This document shows positions 17,284-26,839 of a DNA stretch of 64,000 bases, piece after piece (the first letter of the stretch is position 1; each line of letters starts with the position of its first letter). The stretch covers positions 186,001 to 250,000 of the forward strand of contig NZ_AEJF01000143.1 of assembly GCF_001028175.1 (NCBI RefSeq), in the 5' to 3' direction. This DNA is from Caballeronia mineralivorans PML1(12). Lineage in GTDB: Bacteria; Pseudomonadota; Gammaproteobacteria; Burkholderiales; Burkholderiaceae. A program made the position numbers and the translations under genes. Below the pieces are notes generated by a model. The model saw only the letters and a program-made list of their open reading frames with translations. It searched no databases and was not told the origin of the DNA.

Positions 17284-18036
17284 TCAGGCGGCTTCAAGAC
17301 GTACACGCGTGCGGAAGGCCGTTGGCGACATGTTGAGTCGCTTACGAAAAACCTTGGCTAGCCGCGCACCACTGCCCATGCCACTGCGACGGGCGATCTT
17401 GTCGATCGGCAGGTCACTTTCCCTCAGCAACTGACAGGTACGATGTAACCGGGCGCACAGCAAGTACTCAGACGGCGTCATGCCCATCTCCTCACGGAAC
17501 CGCCGCAGGAAGTTGCGCTTGCTCATTGCTACGGCCTGAGCGGCATCGGCTACGGAGATCAGGCGCTCGCAGTTCTTCGTCAGCCACTCTGCAGAAGCAT
17601 GAATCTTCCCACTGCCCCTTGACCCGGGAATGGGGGACTCAAGATGAACCTGCCCGGCACGGCCATTCAACTGGACGCGTGATGTCCACGGTTGAGCCAC
17701 CGCGGAACTGGAATGGGTGCCGGCGAACGGCGATACGCTTGCCAGCGCTTTACGTTGTTCCACGCCGTACTGCGTGACGGACGCAGGGTGCGGACCGGCT
17801 CGAGGTGCAAGTACCAGTCGTACGTTATAGATACGACCATCTGCACCCTCTGGCGACGGCATCTCGTTGATCACATGCAACACGCCAGTGATCGTATTCG
17901 GCACGCTGCCCGAAGCGCCATGTGCCAAGTCCTGGAAGAACACGATGCCGACTTGCGTGGCCGCAACGTTACAGTTGTGGTCTTGCCAGCTCTCGCCGAG
18001 GCCCAGCAGGTACAGATTGCGTTCAGCGTCGCCCAT
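17284..18036 (-). CDS. AraC/GlxA-type transcription regulator with shortened sensor domain
   Basis: 250 residues. The C-terminal ~100 residues are a complete AraC DNA-binding domain with two helix-turn-helix motifs (ISVADAAQAVAMSKRNFLRRFREEMG and IDKIARRSGMGSGARLAKVFRKRLNMSPTAFR). The first ~60 residues resemble the start of a GlxA-type DJ-1/PfpI domain (VGIVFFQDL ... GRIYNVRLVLAP), but the remainder of that domain is missing and the central part is low in conserved residues. Usual GlxA-type length is above 300. The ATG at 18036 has an excellent AGGAGG. It borders a decayed polysaccharide locus and may itself be decaying. Confidence 0.7.
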   Translation of the reverse strand: MGDAERNLYLLGLGESWQDHNCNVAATQVGIVFFQDLAHGASGSVPNTITGVLHVINEMPSPEGADGRIYNVRLVLAPRAGPHPASVTQYGVEQRKALASVSPFAGTHSSSAVAQPWTSRVQLNGRAGQVHLESPIPGSRGSGKIHASAEWLTKNCERLISVADAAQAVAMSKRNFLRRFREEMGMTPSEYLLCARLHRTCQLLRESDLPIDKIARRSGMGSGARLAKVFRKRLNMSPTAFRTRVRLEAA

Positions 18037-19490
18037 ACAGCCTCCTGACAGGATTGCTTTCCATTGCGTCGGTGGAGACTTTCCGCACCGACTTTGCAAT
18101 TGATGCAAGGTAATAAAAGAAATAATAAGGGCTTGCCGCCAAGGTAAAGCGTCATGTAGAAGTCGTCGATGCGACTGCTATTTGGAAATTGATAGCAGTT
18201 GTCAAATCCGGCTTCAAAAACGGCGATCCTATTTATTGGTTTTCAACTGTGCGCTATCGAACACTCAATTAAACTTTGGTCTCCGCATTGCAATCTTCGA
18301 CAACATCGTGGCCCCGTGGAGGGCGTTTTTTCAACGGCTGCCAGGCGTGCCTGGAGCCGACGATATGGGTGTTCGTGATGACTCATTTAGGCTCCGCAAG
18401 ATTCTGCGACCGGTGCCAGATGGCGGAAGAGCCTTGCCGTCAGGACCGCAACGCTCTCACTGCTGCGTTTCATACGATCACTACGGAAGCGCGAAGCGCC
18501 CTCGAATCCACACTTTGGGACGTTCCGCTGAGATAGTTCGATGCGACGATGTTCGGACAACTGCGCCGCCAAACGAAAGACGGCAACGCTGCAAGTCCCG
18601 AGCAACCTGACATTAGTGTTGATAATACATCTTTAAAATTCTGTCTAAGCAAGTGAATAGATTTTGACAACAATTTTTAGCGGCGGATAACCCAATTATT
18701 GCTCAGACTTTGACACATAATCTTAATATGATTCGCGAAGAGATAAGGATATGAACTTAGAAATATTGAAATTTACGTGAAATGTCAGGGCACACGCAAA
18801 AGATCGGGATGCCGAACTTGTCGCAAGAGACGCCATAGGAAAGCTGCGACTTGTCGGATGGGTCATCAGGCAGACAAAGTACGCGACAGTGCAAACCAGT
18901 CCATGCCCGACGCAAACGTTTCACGTCCACATCTCATCGTCACAGACCCCGGTGATGTCCCGAAGACCGTACAGGCGAAGCATCGAACGCAGCATGAGTG
19001 TTAGGTGCCGGGTTGGTAGTCGCGTCGCACCGCTGCGCCTGGCGTAACTTGTTTATCGAAGCGTCCTCGCCCGATATCCAGTCCATCGATATCAAGAGTG
19101 GTCCGTGGCCCACCGATGTTGGTCAGATCGAGAACTCCCTTATAGGCGGCATCGGCGATTACGTTTTCGCTGTGGGCAGCTCAGGATTTTCGCTGGGCAG
19201 GTGTCGTAAATGATTAAGCATGACGAATCAAAGTTGACCGTGAGGACTTGCCATTGAGATGACAAATGGCAGCGGCTGTTCCTCACGCGCCAACATCTTG
19301 TCCGCATCGGTCAAGCCGATTGCGTCATTAATTCGGGTGCGTATTATCGGAAGCGTCAAACGAGCCCAAAGGATTCGAATGGTGTGAACGCGAGTGTTTG
19401 CAAGGGCGCGACCTTGCGCTAGCGCTCAGTAGTGGTATTGACACGGGACGGTTCGAAGCAGTGTTTCACCAATGTGACCGCTACCCGCTG
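18037..19490. other. Decayed region upstream of the polysaccharide genes
   Basis: About 1.45 kb with no intact gene. Bases ~18600-18780 are AT-rich. From ~19000 on, short protein-like runs appear in changing frames, for example LVRIGQADCVINSGAYYRK (19280-19350) and GRDLALALSSGIDTGRFEAVFHQCDRYPL (19410-19490), each ending in stops. These read like remnants of exopolysaccharide biosynthesis genes that continue into the flippase pseudogene, but I cannot name the gene. Confidence 0.5.
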
Positions 19491-19496
19491 TAGTGG

Positions 19497-20178
19497 TTGA
19501 GTTCGTTGAGTTTCAATGGTGCGAGCACAGCCGAACTAGTCAGCATGGTTGCTCCGGACTTGTCCTTCGTGGTGTTGCCGGCGGAAAACGCGCCCAGCAT
19601 CCCGGGGATGGTGATCCTGGCCGGAGCCGTGCTTGGAACGCGTGTGCTCGCCGTGTCAACGCTTATCGCACGCTGTCGAGAATCGCCTTTCAGTTCAGTT
19701 CATCAACATGCTCAGTCGAGTGCTCTGGCCGGAATTTTCCAGGCAATACGGAGATAAGGCCGACGAGACCATGCGCGAACTATATTGCTGCGGCACCGTG
19801 GCTTCGTCAGGCGGCGCGACGGTGCTCTCTTTCATGGGTCCGTTCTTGATCCCGTGGCGGACATACGGGGAGATTGCCTGCATCCCCGGGTTCTTCAATC
19901 TTCTCATGGTTGTTACCGCACTCTCAAGGTCCTACCAGGTTGGCTTGATCTTGCTTGCCACGGTCAACAAGCTTGCCGGCTTGTCGATCGTCTACATCAG
20001 CGCGTCTTTGTCAAGTATTGGTGCGGCGTTTCTCGCCCGTAAACATGTCGGGGATCGACGGCGCAACCGTCGCCATGGTTCTCACGGAGGGTGTGTGGCC
20101 CGCACGTGCAACTTCTGCTTCAAAGGATTTTTCGATGAGCATGACCCTATGCGAACAACCGCCCTGGCACTGCCGTGA
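19497..20178 (+). pseudogene. Polysaccharide flippase (Wzx/MATE-like) pseudogene
   Basis: Flippase-like sequence is readable only by changing frame. One frame gives ...PGMVILAGAVLGTRVLAVSTLIA; another gives TLSRIAFQF; a third gives INMLSRVLWPEFSRQYG, then PFLIPWRTYGEIA and GLSIVYISASLSSIGAAF. After ~20045 the text continues in another frame as GIDGATVAMVLTEG, and returns with KGFFDEHD. At least three frameshifts are needed, and the N-terminal half is missing. Intact relatives move lipid-linked oligosaccharides across the inner membrane. It lies just upstream of the intact Wzy-like gene. Confidence 0.7.
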
Positions 20179-20283
20179 TCGACATGCGTCTCGCTGTGAA
20201 GGACGCCTCGGCTATTTGTACCGAAGACTCGAACGGCATCACGGACAGGATCCTTTCACCGCTTAACAAGGTGGCAAACAAGC

Positions 20284-21648
20284 ATGCAGATGCGACATCT
20301 TTCTTTAAAAGCCCCCAGCGCTACCGGCCTGGTGAGTCTAGGGCTGGTTCTCAATCTGTTTTTGATGCGCCCGGCTGCGCTCGGTGAAACTTACACGTCG
20401 ATAGGCATAGCGCTCGCGTTGCCACTCACCGGTTTGCATGTGCTGCACAATATGAGGAAAACGCGGTACTCCAACCCGGCTATCCGCTGGGACGTCGCGA
20501 CACTGCTCGGCTTGCTTGGCGTCTACTGGCTGTACATCTGCCCAATCTCGATCGTCTTCGAGATGTCAGAGCTTGACTGGATGTTCAAGGAGTTCATGGC
20601 CACGATTGTAGTCACGCTGGCTTATGGTGCGTTCCTCATGGATGAGGAGGCTAACCGCACATTTTTCAGGACGTTGTGTACGGTCATAGCCGTGCTCGGA
20701 CTATCCAGCGTGGTTACCGTCGTGCTCTCGACGATACTTGGGAGCAAGGAATCGCTGTTCTTGTTCACGGTCGCGGTGAAGGGCTACACCGAAGTCACGC
20801 TGCATCAGCAGACCACCACCGGCGCTATTTATTTCCCGTTCTCCATGCTTTATGGGGACTTTGTTTCAGGCTCGGTGAAACTCGACCGCTATTGCGGGTT
20901 CTTTCGTGAGGCGGGCATCTATCAGGCAGTGGCCTGCTTTTGTCTCGCCTACGAAGCCTTCACGCGGCGTTCGAAGATTGTTATGTTCGGTCTTGCCGGT
21001 GGGACGATCTGCGCGTTCTCATCGCTAGGGATCGTTTTGCTCGTGATGACCGTGGGCGCCATCGCCCTGTTCTCAGGCACGCGCGTTCGTGCATGGCGCG
21101 TAGTGCTGACCGCGGTGATGATCGGCCTTGTTTATCCCGTCTCCATGTACACGCCCTACATTGGTCTGGAGGATAAAGCCGTTACGCATGGAGCGTCGTT
21201 GTCCGACCGCTCGGAGTCGATCAAACGGGGCCTCGAAGGTGTGCGTCAAAATCCGTTTGGCAACGGGCTCTACTCGAGCCTTGCCAAGAACGACGGCATT
21301 TGCCTGGTCGCCGAATTGGGCATGATCGGCTTGTTTGGATTCGCCTGTCAGGTGCTTTTGTTGTCCGGCTTGAGGCTTGGACCTGGCATGAACTGGAAGA
21401 AGGTCGCAGCATGTGCCCCGTTATTGATCACCGCGCTGATCTCACAGCCGATCGCGGGCGCGCCGATGATGTACGTAATCGGTATGGTGTTCGTGCCGCA
21501 GATGATCCCGCGACGCAAGATCAAGATGCCGCGCAGAATAGCCGGTTTTCGCGGCTTTCGGGAATCGGTCAACCTGTTTGCACCCTCAGGCGTCGCCCAT
21601 CAATCGGTGGACAACCCGTTGGCTTCGCCGCCAGTGGTGAACTCCTGA
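20284..21648 (+). CDS. O-antigen ligase/Wzy-like polysaccharide polymerase
   Basis: 454 residues with about ten to twelve membrane segments through the length (LVSLGLVLNLFLM, VATLLGLLGVYWLYICPISIVF, LCTVIAVLGLSSVVTVVLSTIL and others). A large non-membrane loop between them holds LDRYCGFFREAGIYQAVACF, the E/R-containing loop typical of Wzy and WaaL proteins. It probably polymerises exopolysaccharide repeat units at the periplasmic face. AAGGTGG lies upstream of the ATG. The neighbouring flippase is broken, so this gene may no longer have its full pathway here. Confidence 0.78.
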   Translation: MQMRHLSLKAPSATGLVSLGLVLNLFLMRPAALGETYTSIGIALALPLTGLHVLHNMRKTRYSNPAIRWDVATLLGLLGVYWLYICPISIVFEMSELDWMFKEFMATIVVTLAYGAFLMDEEANRTFFRTLCTVIAVLGLSSVVTVVLSTILGSKESLFLFTVAVKGYTEVTLHQQTTTGAIYFPFSMLYGDFVSGSVKLDRYCGFFREAGIYQAVACFCLAYEAFTRRSKIVMFGLAGGTICAFSSLGIVLLVMTVGAIALFSGTRVRAWRVVLTAVMIGLVYPVSMYTPYIGLEDKAVTHGASLSDRSESIKRGLEGVRQNPFGNGLYSSLAKNDGICLVAELGMIGLFGFACQVLLLSGLRLGPGMNWKKVAACAPLLITALISQPIAGAPMMYVIGMVFVPQMIPRRKIKMPRRIAGFRGFRESVNLFAPSGVAHQSVDNPLASPPVVNS

Positions 21649-21664
21649 ACTCCTGACCCGCTGA

Positions 21665-22957
21665 TCACTTGACTACGTTCTGGCCCGCTACGCTGTCCTT
21701 CGACAGGCGCAGTGGGGCGGGGCAGTTTGCGATCGTGTTGCCGAACACGGTAGATGCCGCCACCGCATTGATACCCTGCGCGAAGCCTGCCACATAGTTG
21801 CCTGTGACCGTGGTGTTGGTGGTGCCGGGGTCCGGCAGCAAGATGCCGATCGTCTCGCCATGCGTAATCGATCCCTGCACGTGATTGGCCATGATGACGG
21901 CGCGCATGGCGGGCCGTGCGTCGTGGCTCACGCTCGGATCGACGCCGAACTGAATGCCGTTGTTGGCGGCGAGCGCAGTTACGACGTTCGCGCTCACCGT
22001 CACCGCGCCGCTGGCGTCCTCAATATGAAGTGTCCCGTTCGCGCTCGCCGTATTCGACGTCACCGTATTCCCGTACACCACCAGTTCTGTCACATGCGCC
22101 ACGTTGAGCGGCAGATCGAGATGCAGGCGCTGCGGCGTGATCGTGTTGCCTTCTATCACCACGTTTGAGCACATGATGTGCGGCGTATTCACGCCGATCG
22201 TTGCATCGATACACGTGTTGCCGCGGATGTGAATGTGTCGCGAAGGCTCTCCGAGCGGATTCTTGCGGACGTTCTTGTCCAACCCGTCCTGGTTGTTGAC
22301 CTGGACGCCGTACGAGCACTGCTCGAACTGATTGTCCAGCACGTAAAAGCCGTTCAGACCTGTGCCGAGGACCCACAGCCCGAAGATGTTCGACTGCAGC
22401 TTCGACGGTTCCGTCGTGCGCGCCATGACGCGATTGCCAAAGAAGCGCTGATTGGAGGCGTTGTCGCACGCATTGAGAATCCCGTACATCGTGGTCTTTC
22501 CGAGGTTGGACAGATCGAAGACGAGTCCGGTCACGAATGTATCCGTGCCGCCCCATTCGAAAGCGCAACTGGTGCTGTGGTCACCATTCACGGTACTAAT
22601 CAGCGTCGCGCCTTCGCCGATGGTCGAGACGTCGCGTGCATAGATGCTGCCGTTGGCACAGTATCGACGACCGCGTAGAAATACGGTGCGACTGGTCGTG
22701 TTGCGCACGGTTTTCGGGTCGCGCATGTAGGCGTACATGCTGTTGAACGCGTCGGTGTCGTCGGTCTTGCCGTCGGCTTTGGCGCCGAACATCATTGGAG
22801 TAATGACCGGCGGCTCCCGCTTGAGGGCTTCGCGCGAGAGCGATGGAATCTCAGGCGTGACGGACGCGGCAGACGCAAGGCGTCCAGCAATGCCGGCCGC
22901 ACTGAAGAGGGCGGTGTTGATGAGCAAACGGCGTCGCGAGCGTCCTGGATGGTTCAT
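21665..22957 (-). CDS. Tat-exported right-handed beta-helix (pectate-lyase-like) protein
   Basis: 430 residues from ATG 22957. The N-terminus has RSRRRLLINTALFSAAGIAG, a twin-arginine-like signal. After a linker comes VITPMMFGAKADGKTDDTDAFNSMYAYM, the conserved start of pectate-lyase-3/polygalacturonase-like beta-helix proteins. Many short repeats of the type VVIEGNTITP, ELVVYGNTVTSN and VTGNYVAGF form the coils. It probably binds or cleaves an exopolysaccharide outside the cytoplasm. It is convergent with the polymerase gene (16 bp between stops), which supports a polysaccharide role. Confidence 0.75.
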   Translation of the reverse strand: MNHPGRSRRRLLINTALFSAAGIAGRLASAASVTPEIPSLSREALKREPPVITPMMFGAKADGKTDDTDAFNSMYAYMRDPKTVRNTTSRTVFLRGRRYCANGSIYARDVSTIGEGATLISTVNGDHSTSCAFEWGGTDTFVTGLVFDLSNLGKTTMYGILNACDNASNQRFFGNRVMARTTEPSKLQSNIFGLWVLGTGLNGFYVLDNQFEQCSYGVQVNNQDGLDKNVRKNPLGEPSRHIHIRGNTCIDATIGVNTPHIMCSNVVIEGNTITPQRLHLDLPLNVAHVTELVVYGNTVTSNTASANGTLHIEDASGAVTVSANVVTALAANNGIQFGVDPSVSHDARPAMRAVIMANHVQGSITHGETIGILLPDPGTTNTTVTGNYVAGFAQGINAVAASTVFGNTIANCPAPLRLSKDSVAGQNVVK

Positions 22958-23118
22958 CGAATGATCGGTGGGCAAAGCAGTCCCGAGAGCAGTCGGGACG
23001 AAGTATGAAAATGGAAATCAGATGTTAATGGATAACGAACCTGAACGGCCGCTTCATTCAGTAAGTCGCAATGCCCGATGTCCAGGCAGGTCAATCAGGC
23101 TTTGCGGTGATGGCGCAT

Positions 23119-24357
23119 TTACGCCGCGCCTTCAGGCAGCGCCGCAAGTTGCGTGACCGGAGAGATGACAATAACCACTAACTGGATGGCAAAAGCCACG
23201 GTCGACATCAGCAGGCACGCGCTCACGCCGGCCTGTGTTGCGAGGGCTGCGCCAAGCAACGCGCCAACGGGACGCGCTCCATAGGTTGCGGTGCTCATGA
23301 TGGCCGACACTCTGCCGAGCATGGTGTGGGGCGTGATCGCCTGGCGCAGCGTCGTTGATCCGATCGTCCACAGTATCGGCCCAGCGCCGAGCAAGAAGAA
23401 GCTCATGCAAACCATCCATACGTGGGGAAAGAATAGGGTTGCGCTCATCAGCACAGAGGCCAGGAGGCCGCATAGCGGACCGATCACGAGTGTCCGGCCG
23501 AAGCAGATTCGCCGCGACACTTCTGGTCCCGCCAGCGCGCCGGCCACCATGCCCGCGCCATAGGCCGCCAGACTTACCCCGATCACAGCCGACGACATGT
23601 GCAGATGATGTGCGGCGTAGGCCACGTAGACCGCCTGCAAGACGAAATAGCCGAGGTTGAAGAAAACTGCGGTCAGAAGAATGGGGCGAAGCAACGGGTC
23701 GCGACATACAAAGGCGGCGCCCTCGCGCACCTCGGCGAGGAAATGCCGGCCGGTCCTGGGTAGATGCGCCGAGACTGGCAAGGTACGCAGCAGCGCGACG
23801 GCGAAGGCCGACAGGATGGTCGCCAACGCGTACGCCCAACCCGCGCCCGCGGACCCGACTATCACCCCGCCGATCGCAGGCCCTGCGGAGTACGCAACGC
23901 TTCTTGCCAGTTCGATACGACTGTTCGCCGCGGGTAGCGCCGCGCGAGGCACCAGTGAAGGAACGAGCGACGGTGCTGCGACGCTGTCAGCGACCGTACC
24001 CGACGCGCCGATGAAACCGCAGACGGCAAGCAACGGCAACGTGAGCAGATGGGCTTCGATGAGCACGAGGATCGCGATCATCGCCAGTACGCGAACGGCC
24101 TCTGCGCTTGCCATCAGTCCGCGTCGCGAGTGGCGGTCGGCATAGACGCCCATCGGCAGTGAGAGCAGCAGGAACGGCAAGGTCTGAGCCGTTTGCAACA
24201 GGCCGGTTTGCGCGGCGCTTGCGCCCAGCACGAACACTGCAACGAGCGGCGCGGCAGCGAGACTGATTTGCTCGGCGGATTGCGCCAGCAGATTCGACCA
24301 GGCCAGACGGCGGAATGCCGGTGGGAGAGTGACGCGCTGATTTGAAGAGGGGTGCAT
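23119..24357 (-). CDS. MFS transporter (EntS-like/MFS_3)
   Basis: 412 residues with twelve predicted membrane segments. The loop between TM2 and TM3 carries GVYADRHSRRGLM, the MFS motif A (G-x3-D-R-x-x-R). The first segment LLAQSAEQISLAAAPLVAVFVLGA is typical of the EntS-like exporters. It probably exports a small molecule by proton antiport; the substrate is unknown. ATG 24357 is chosen because AAGGAG precedes it by nine bases; an upstream start adds twelve residues. It stands alone. Confidence 0.88.
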   Translation of the reverse strand: MHPSSNQRVTLPPAFRRLAWSNLLAQSAEQISLAAAPLVAVFVLGASAAQTGLLQTAQTLPFLLLSLPMGVYADRHSRRGLMASAEAVRVLAMIAILVLIEAHLLTLPLLAVCGFIGASGTVADSVAAPSLVPSLVPRAALPAANSRIELARSVAYSAGPAIGGVIVGSAGAGWAYALATILSAFAVALLRTLPVSAHLPRTGRHFLAEVREGAAFVCRDPLLRPILLTAVFFNLGYFVLQAVYVAYAAHHLHMSSAVIGVSLAAYGAGMVAGALAGPEVSRRICFGRTLVIGPLCGLLASVLMSATLFFPHVWMVCMSFFLLGAGPILWTIGSTTLRQAITPHTMLGRVSAIMSTATYGARPVGALLGAALATQAGVSACLLMSTVAFAIQLVVIVISPVTQLAALPEGAA

Positions 24358-24520
24358 GACTCGGGGCTCCTTGGGAGGTGTCCCGTTCATCATCGTGTGT
24401 GGGGCCGTGTGAAGCGCCCCGGATCTTGCGCTTACGTTCAGCCAGGCGTCGCTAACGGTCTTGCTGTGAATTCTTCAAGCTTCGGCGCGTTCTTCGCATC
24501 GATCATTTCGAGAATAACCC

Positions 24521-24829
24521 TTAGTGATAGTCGTCTTCCAATTGATGTCGTACGGCTATAACTGTCACCGTGTCGCTATCGTCTATTTCGAATAGCGCGA
24601 CATATCCGGATCGGCCAAAAGGGATAATGAGTTCCCGTAGAAAGGGAAGGTTCGGCTGAGCCTTTCGACAGGTAAAGGGTGAGGCGCGAAGCGTGCCGAT
24701 GCCCTCGTACACAGCCTTAAGAGCGCGTTCGGCGAGCGACACGTCTGTGGTATCGCGTGTGAGGATGAGGTCGTAAAGTCGTTCGAGATCGTCTGCCGCA
24801 CTGCCGGTAAAGCGTATTTCGAACGTCAT
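24521..24829 (-). CDS. parE: RelE/ParE family toxin
   Basis: 102 residues, the usual size. The ParE/RelE fold is recognised by ADDLERLYDLIL at the N-terminus, the central LRASPFTCRKAQPNLPFLRELIIPFGRSGYVALFEI and the final IAVRHQLEDDY. ParE toxins act on DNA gyrase and RelE toxins on ribosome-bound mRNA; which applies here is not clear. The start ATG overlaps the antitoxin stop by four bases (ATGA), so the pair is translationally coupled. Confidence 0.88.
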   Translation of the reverse strand: MTFEIRFTGSAADDLERLYDLILTRDTTDVSLAERALKAVYEGIGTLRASPFTCRKAQPNLPFLRELIIPFGRSGYVALFEIDDSDTVTVIAVRHQLEDDYH

Positions 24830-25104
24830 CTGCGCGTCTTGCTCCGCGCTTTCGCGGCGTCGAGCCGCTTGCTCAATCGAGAAAGCACTTCGTCAGCCGA
24901 GATGTAGTCGCCGCTGCGCTTCGCGTCGTCACGAGACGCAAGTCCTCGAGCAACGAACTCGCTATGATGCTGCCGGCGCAAGATATTCTCGCGGATCGCC
25001 TGTTCGACGAAACCGGAGAGGCTCTCACCTTCCTGCAAGACGCTTTCGGCAGCCTCGCGCAACTCTGGCTCGACCCGCACTGACGGGAAAGTAGCTGTTT
25101 TCAT
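24826..25104 (-). CDS. ParD/YlcI-like antitoxin
   Basis: 92 residues. The N-terminal ribbon-helix-helix segment is TATFPSVRVEPELREAAESVLQEGESLSGFVEQAIREN, and the basic, disordered-looking C-terminus (DAAKARSKTRR) is expected to wrap the toxin. It precedes the toxin, overlapping it by four bases. AAGGAG sits before the ATG, only a few bases beyond a perfect palindrome that is the likely autoregulatory operator. Confidence 0.85.
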   Translation of the reverse strand: MKTATFPSVRVEPELREAAESVLQEGESLSGFVEQAIRENILRRQHHSEFVARGLASRDDAKRSGDYISADEVLSRLSKRLDAAKARSKTRR

Positions 25105-25117
25105 GATTCACGCTCCT

Positions 25118-25137
25118 TGTATCGCAATTGCGATACA
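25118..25137. promoter_or_regulatory. Operator palindrome of the toxin-antitoxin operon
   Basis: Perfect 20-bp palindrome TGTATCGCAATTGCGATACA, 14 bp upstream of the antitoxin ATG and next to its ribosome-binding site. Type II systems are usually repressed by the antitoxin at such a site. Confidence 0.85.
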
Positions 25138-25196
25138 TTGTCGTGCTTTTCCGGGTTGAGCGCAAGCGAACCTGATTTTCACAAAATGAACGCCTC

Positions 25197-26048
25197 TCAA
25201 ACCTTCCCTCGCCAGGGCACCAACCGCCGCTCCAGTGCGCGCATGCCGAGATCGAAGGTCCACGCGATCAAACCGATCAACACAATCCCCATCACCACGA
25301 CGTCGGTGCGCAAGAAGCTCGATGCGTTCAGCACCATCTGCCCGAGCCCTGCCGTCGCCGCCACCATTTCGGCCGCGACCAGCGTGGTCCAGCCAAAGCC
25401 GATAGCGATCCGCAAGCCGGTCAATATTTCGGGCAACGCGGCCGGCAGCACGACGAAACGCACGACCTGTGCGAAGCTCCCGCCCAGCGAATACGCGGCG
25501 TTGACCTGCTCCGCGGTAGCGCTTCGGGCACCTGCCCGTGCCGCCATCGCGATAGGCGCGAAGCACGCGAGATAGATCACGATCAGCTTTGCGGTTTCAT
25601 CGATGCCGAACCAGATCACGACCAGCGGCAAATATGCGAGCGGCGGCAGCGGCCGATAAAATTCCAGCGGCGGATCAAGCAGGCCACGCGCGATCCGGCT
25701 TACCCCCATCAGGATGCCGATGGGCACAGCCGTCACGCTCGCCAGGGCGAACGCGCCGAACACTCGAATGGCGCTCCACAGCAAATGTTCGGACAGCGGC
25801 AGACCACCTTGAATACGGCCATTCCATGCGTCGGTGAACGCGCTCCACACCGCTTGCGGCGAGGGCAGAAACAGCGGCGGCACCCAATGAAAAAACGTCG
25901 CGGCCCACCATAGCGCGGCGATCGTTGCCACCGACACCACGCTCAACGTCACGGTCGGACCTTCACCCGGCAGTCCGCGCCGCGGTTTGCGACGACGCTT
26001 GGGCTGAGGCACGGCGACAGCGGACGGCAGCGAGTCGATTGAGCTCAT
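25197..26048 (-). CDS. tauC: Taurine ABC transporter permease
   Basis: 283 residues with six membrane segments; SSDEL-less basic N-terminus (PKRRRKPRRG) precedes TM1. The permease EAA loop appears as YSLGGSFAQVVRFVVLPAALPEILTGLRIAIGFGW, in the SsuC/TauC form. It pairs with TauB to move taurine or related sulfonates inward. The ATG at 26048 has GGAGG upstream and overlaps the tauB stop by four bases, so the start is firm. It is the last gene of the tau operon. Confidence 0.9.
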   Translation of the reverse strand: MSSIDSLPSAVAVPQPKRRRKPRRGLPGEGPTVTLSVVSVATIAALWWAATFFHWVPPLFLPSPQAVWSAFTDAWNGRIQGGLPLSEHLLWSAIRVFGAFALASVTAVPIGILMGVSRIARGLLDPPLEFYRPLPPLAYLPLVVIWFGIDETAKLIVIYLACFAPIAMAARAGARSATAEQVNAAYSLGGSFAQVVRFVVLPAALPEILTGLRIAIGFGWTTLVAAEMVAATAGLGQMVLNASSFLRTDVVVMGIVLIGLIAWTFDLGMRALERRLVPWRGKV

Positions 26049-26839
26049 CGGAGCACCTCCTGCAGGGCAGCGTGTGATCCGCCATGCAGTCGCCGGACGA
26101 GCCGCTCGCGCCATTCGATAAACGCGGGCGATGACTTCACCGCACGCGCATCGCGCGATTCGAGAAACTGCCGCGCGAACGACAACGCGTGGCTTTCCGC
26201 GATCCGGCCGGGACCGGGTGTCATCAGGACCAGGCGCGTTGCGAGGAACAACGCTTCTTCCACGCTATGCGTGATGAAGAAGATGGTTTTGCGGGTCCTG
26301 CCCCAGACATCGAGTACGAGTTCCTGCATGGTCTCGCGAGTGAGTGCGTCCAGTGCGCCCATCGGTTCATCCATCAGCAGCACCTGTGGATCGCTGGCAA
26401 GAGCCCGCGCGATACCCACGCGCTGCTGCATGCCGCCCGAAAGCGCATAGACCCGCGCGTTGGCGTGCTTTTCCAGTCCCACCAAGGCCAGCGTTTCGCG
26501 CGCGATCTCACGACGCCTTGCTCGCCCGACGCCCCGGAAATGAAGTCCGAGCGCAACGTTGTCGATCACATCGAGCCACGGCATCAGCGCATATTTCTGA
26601 AACACGACGCCGCGTTCGGCACCGGGTCCGACGATCGGTTCATCGTTCAGACGCGCCTCGCCGGCCGTCGGATCGATGAAACCCGCGAGACAGTTCAGCA
26701 GCGTTGTCTTGCCGCATCCGGAGGCGCCGAGCGCAACGACGAACTCGCCGCTGTCGATCTGCAGATCGACACCTTCCAGCGCGGCGCTCGCCGTGCCTTC
26801 ATAGGTCACGCCGAGGCCGCGAATATCCAGTGTGCTCAT
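26045..26839 (-). CDS. tauB: Taurine ABC transporter ATP-binding protein
   Basis: 264 residues. Walker A is ALGASGCGKTTLLN, the signature motif is YALSGGMQQRVGIARAL, and Walker B is VLLMDEPMGALD, followed by the H-loop ITHSVEEA. All ATPase residues are present. The ATG at 26839 overlaps the tauA stop by four bases; a long upstream in-frame extension is an artefact of the overlapping tauA frame. Confidence 0.92.
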   Translation of the reverse strand: MSTLDIRGLGVTYEGTASAALEGVDLQIDSGEFVVALGASGCGKTTLLNCLAGFIDPTAGEARLNDEPIVGPGAERGVVFQKYALMPWLDVIDNVALGLHFRGVGRARRREIARETLALVGLEKHANARVYALSGGMQQRVGIARALASDPQVLLMDEPMGALDALTRETMQELVLDVWGRTRKTIFFITHSVEEALFLATRLVLMTPGPGRIAESHALSFARQFLESRDARAVKSSPAFIEWRERLVRRLHGGSHAALQEVLR

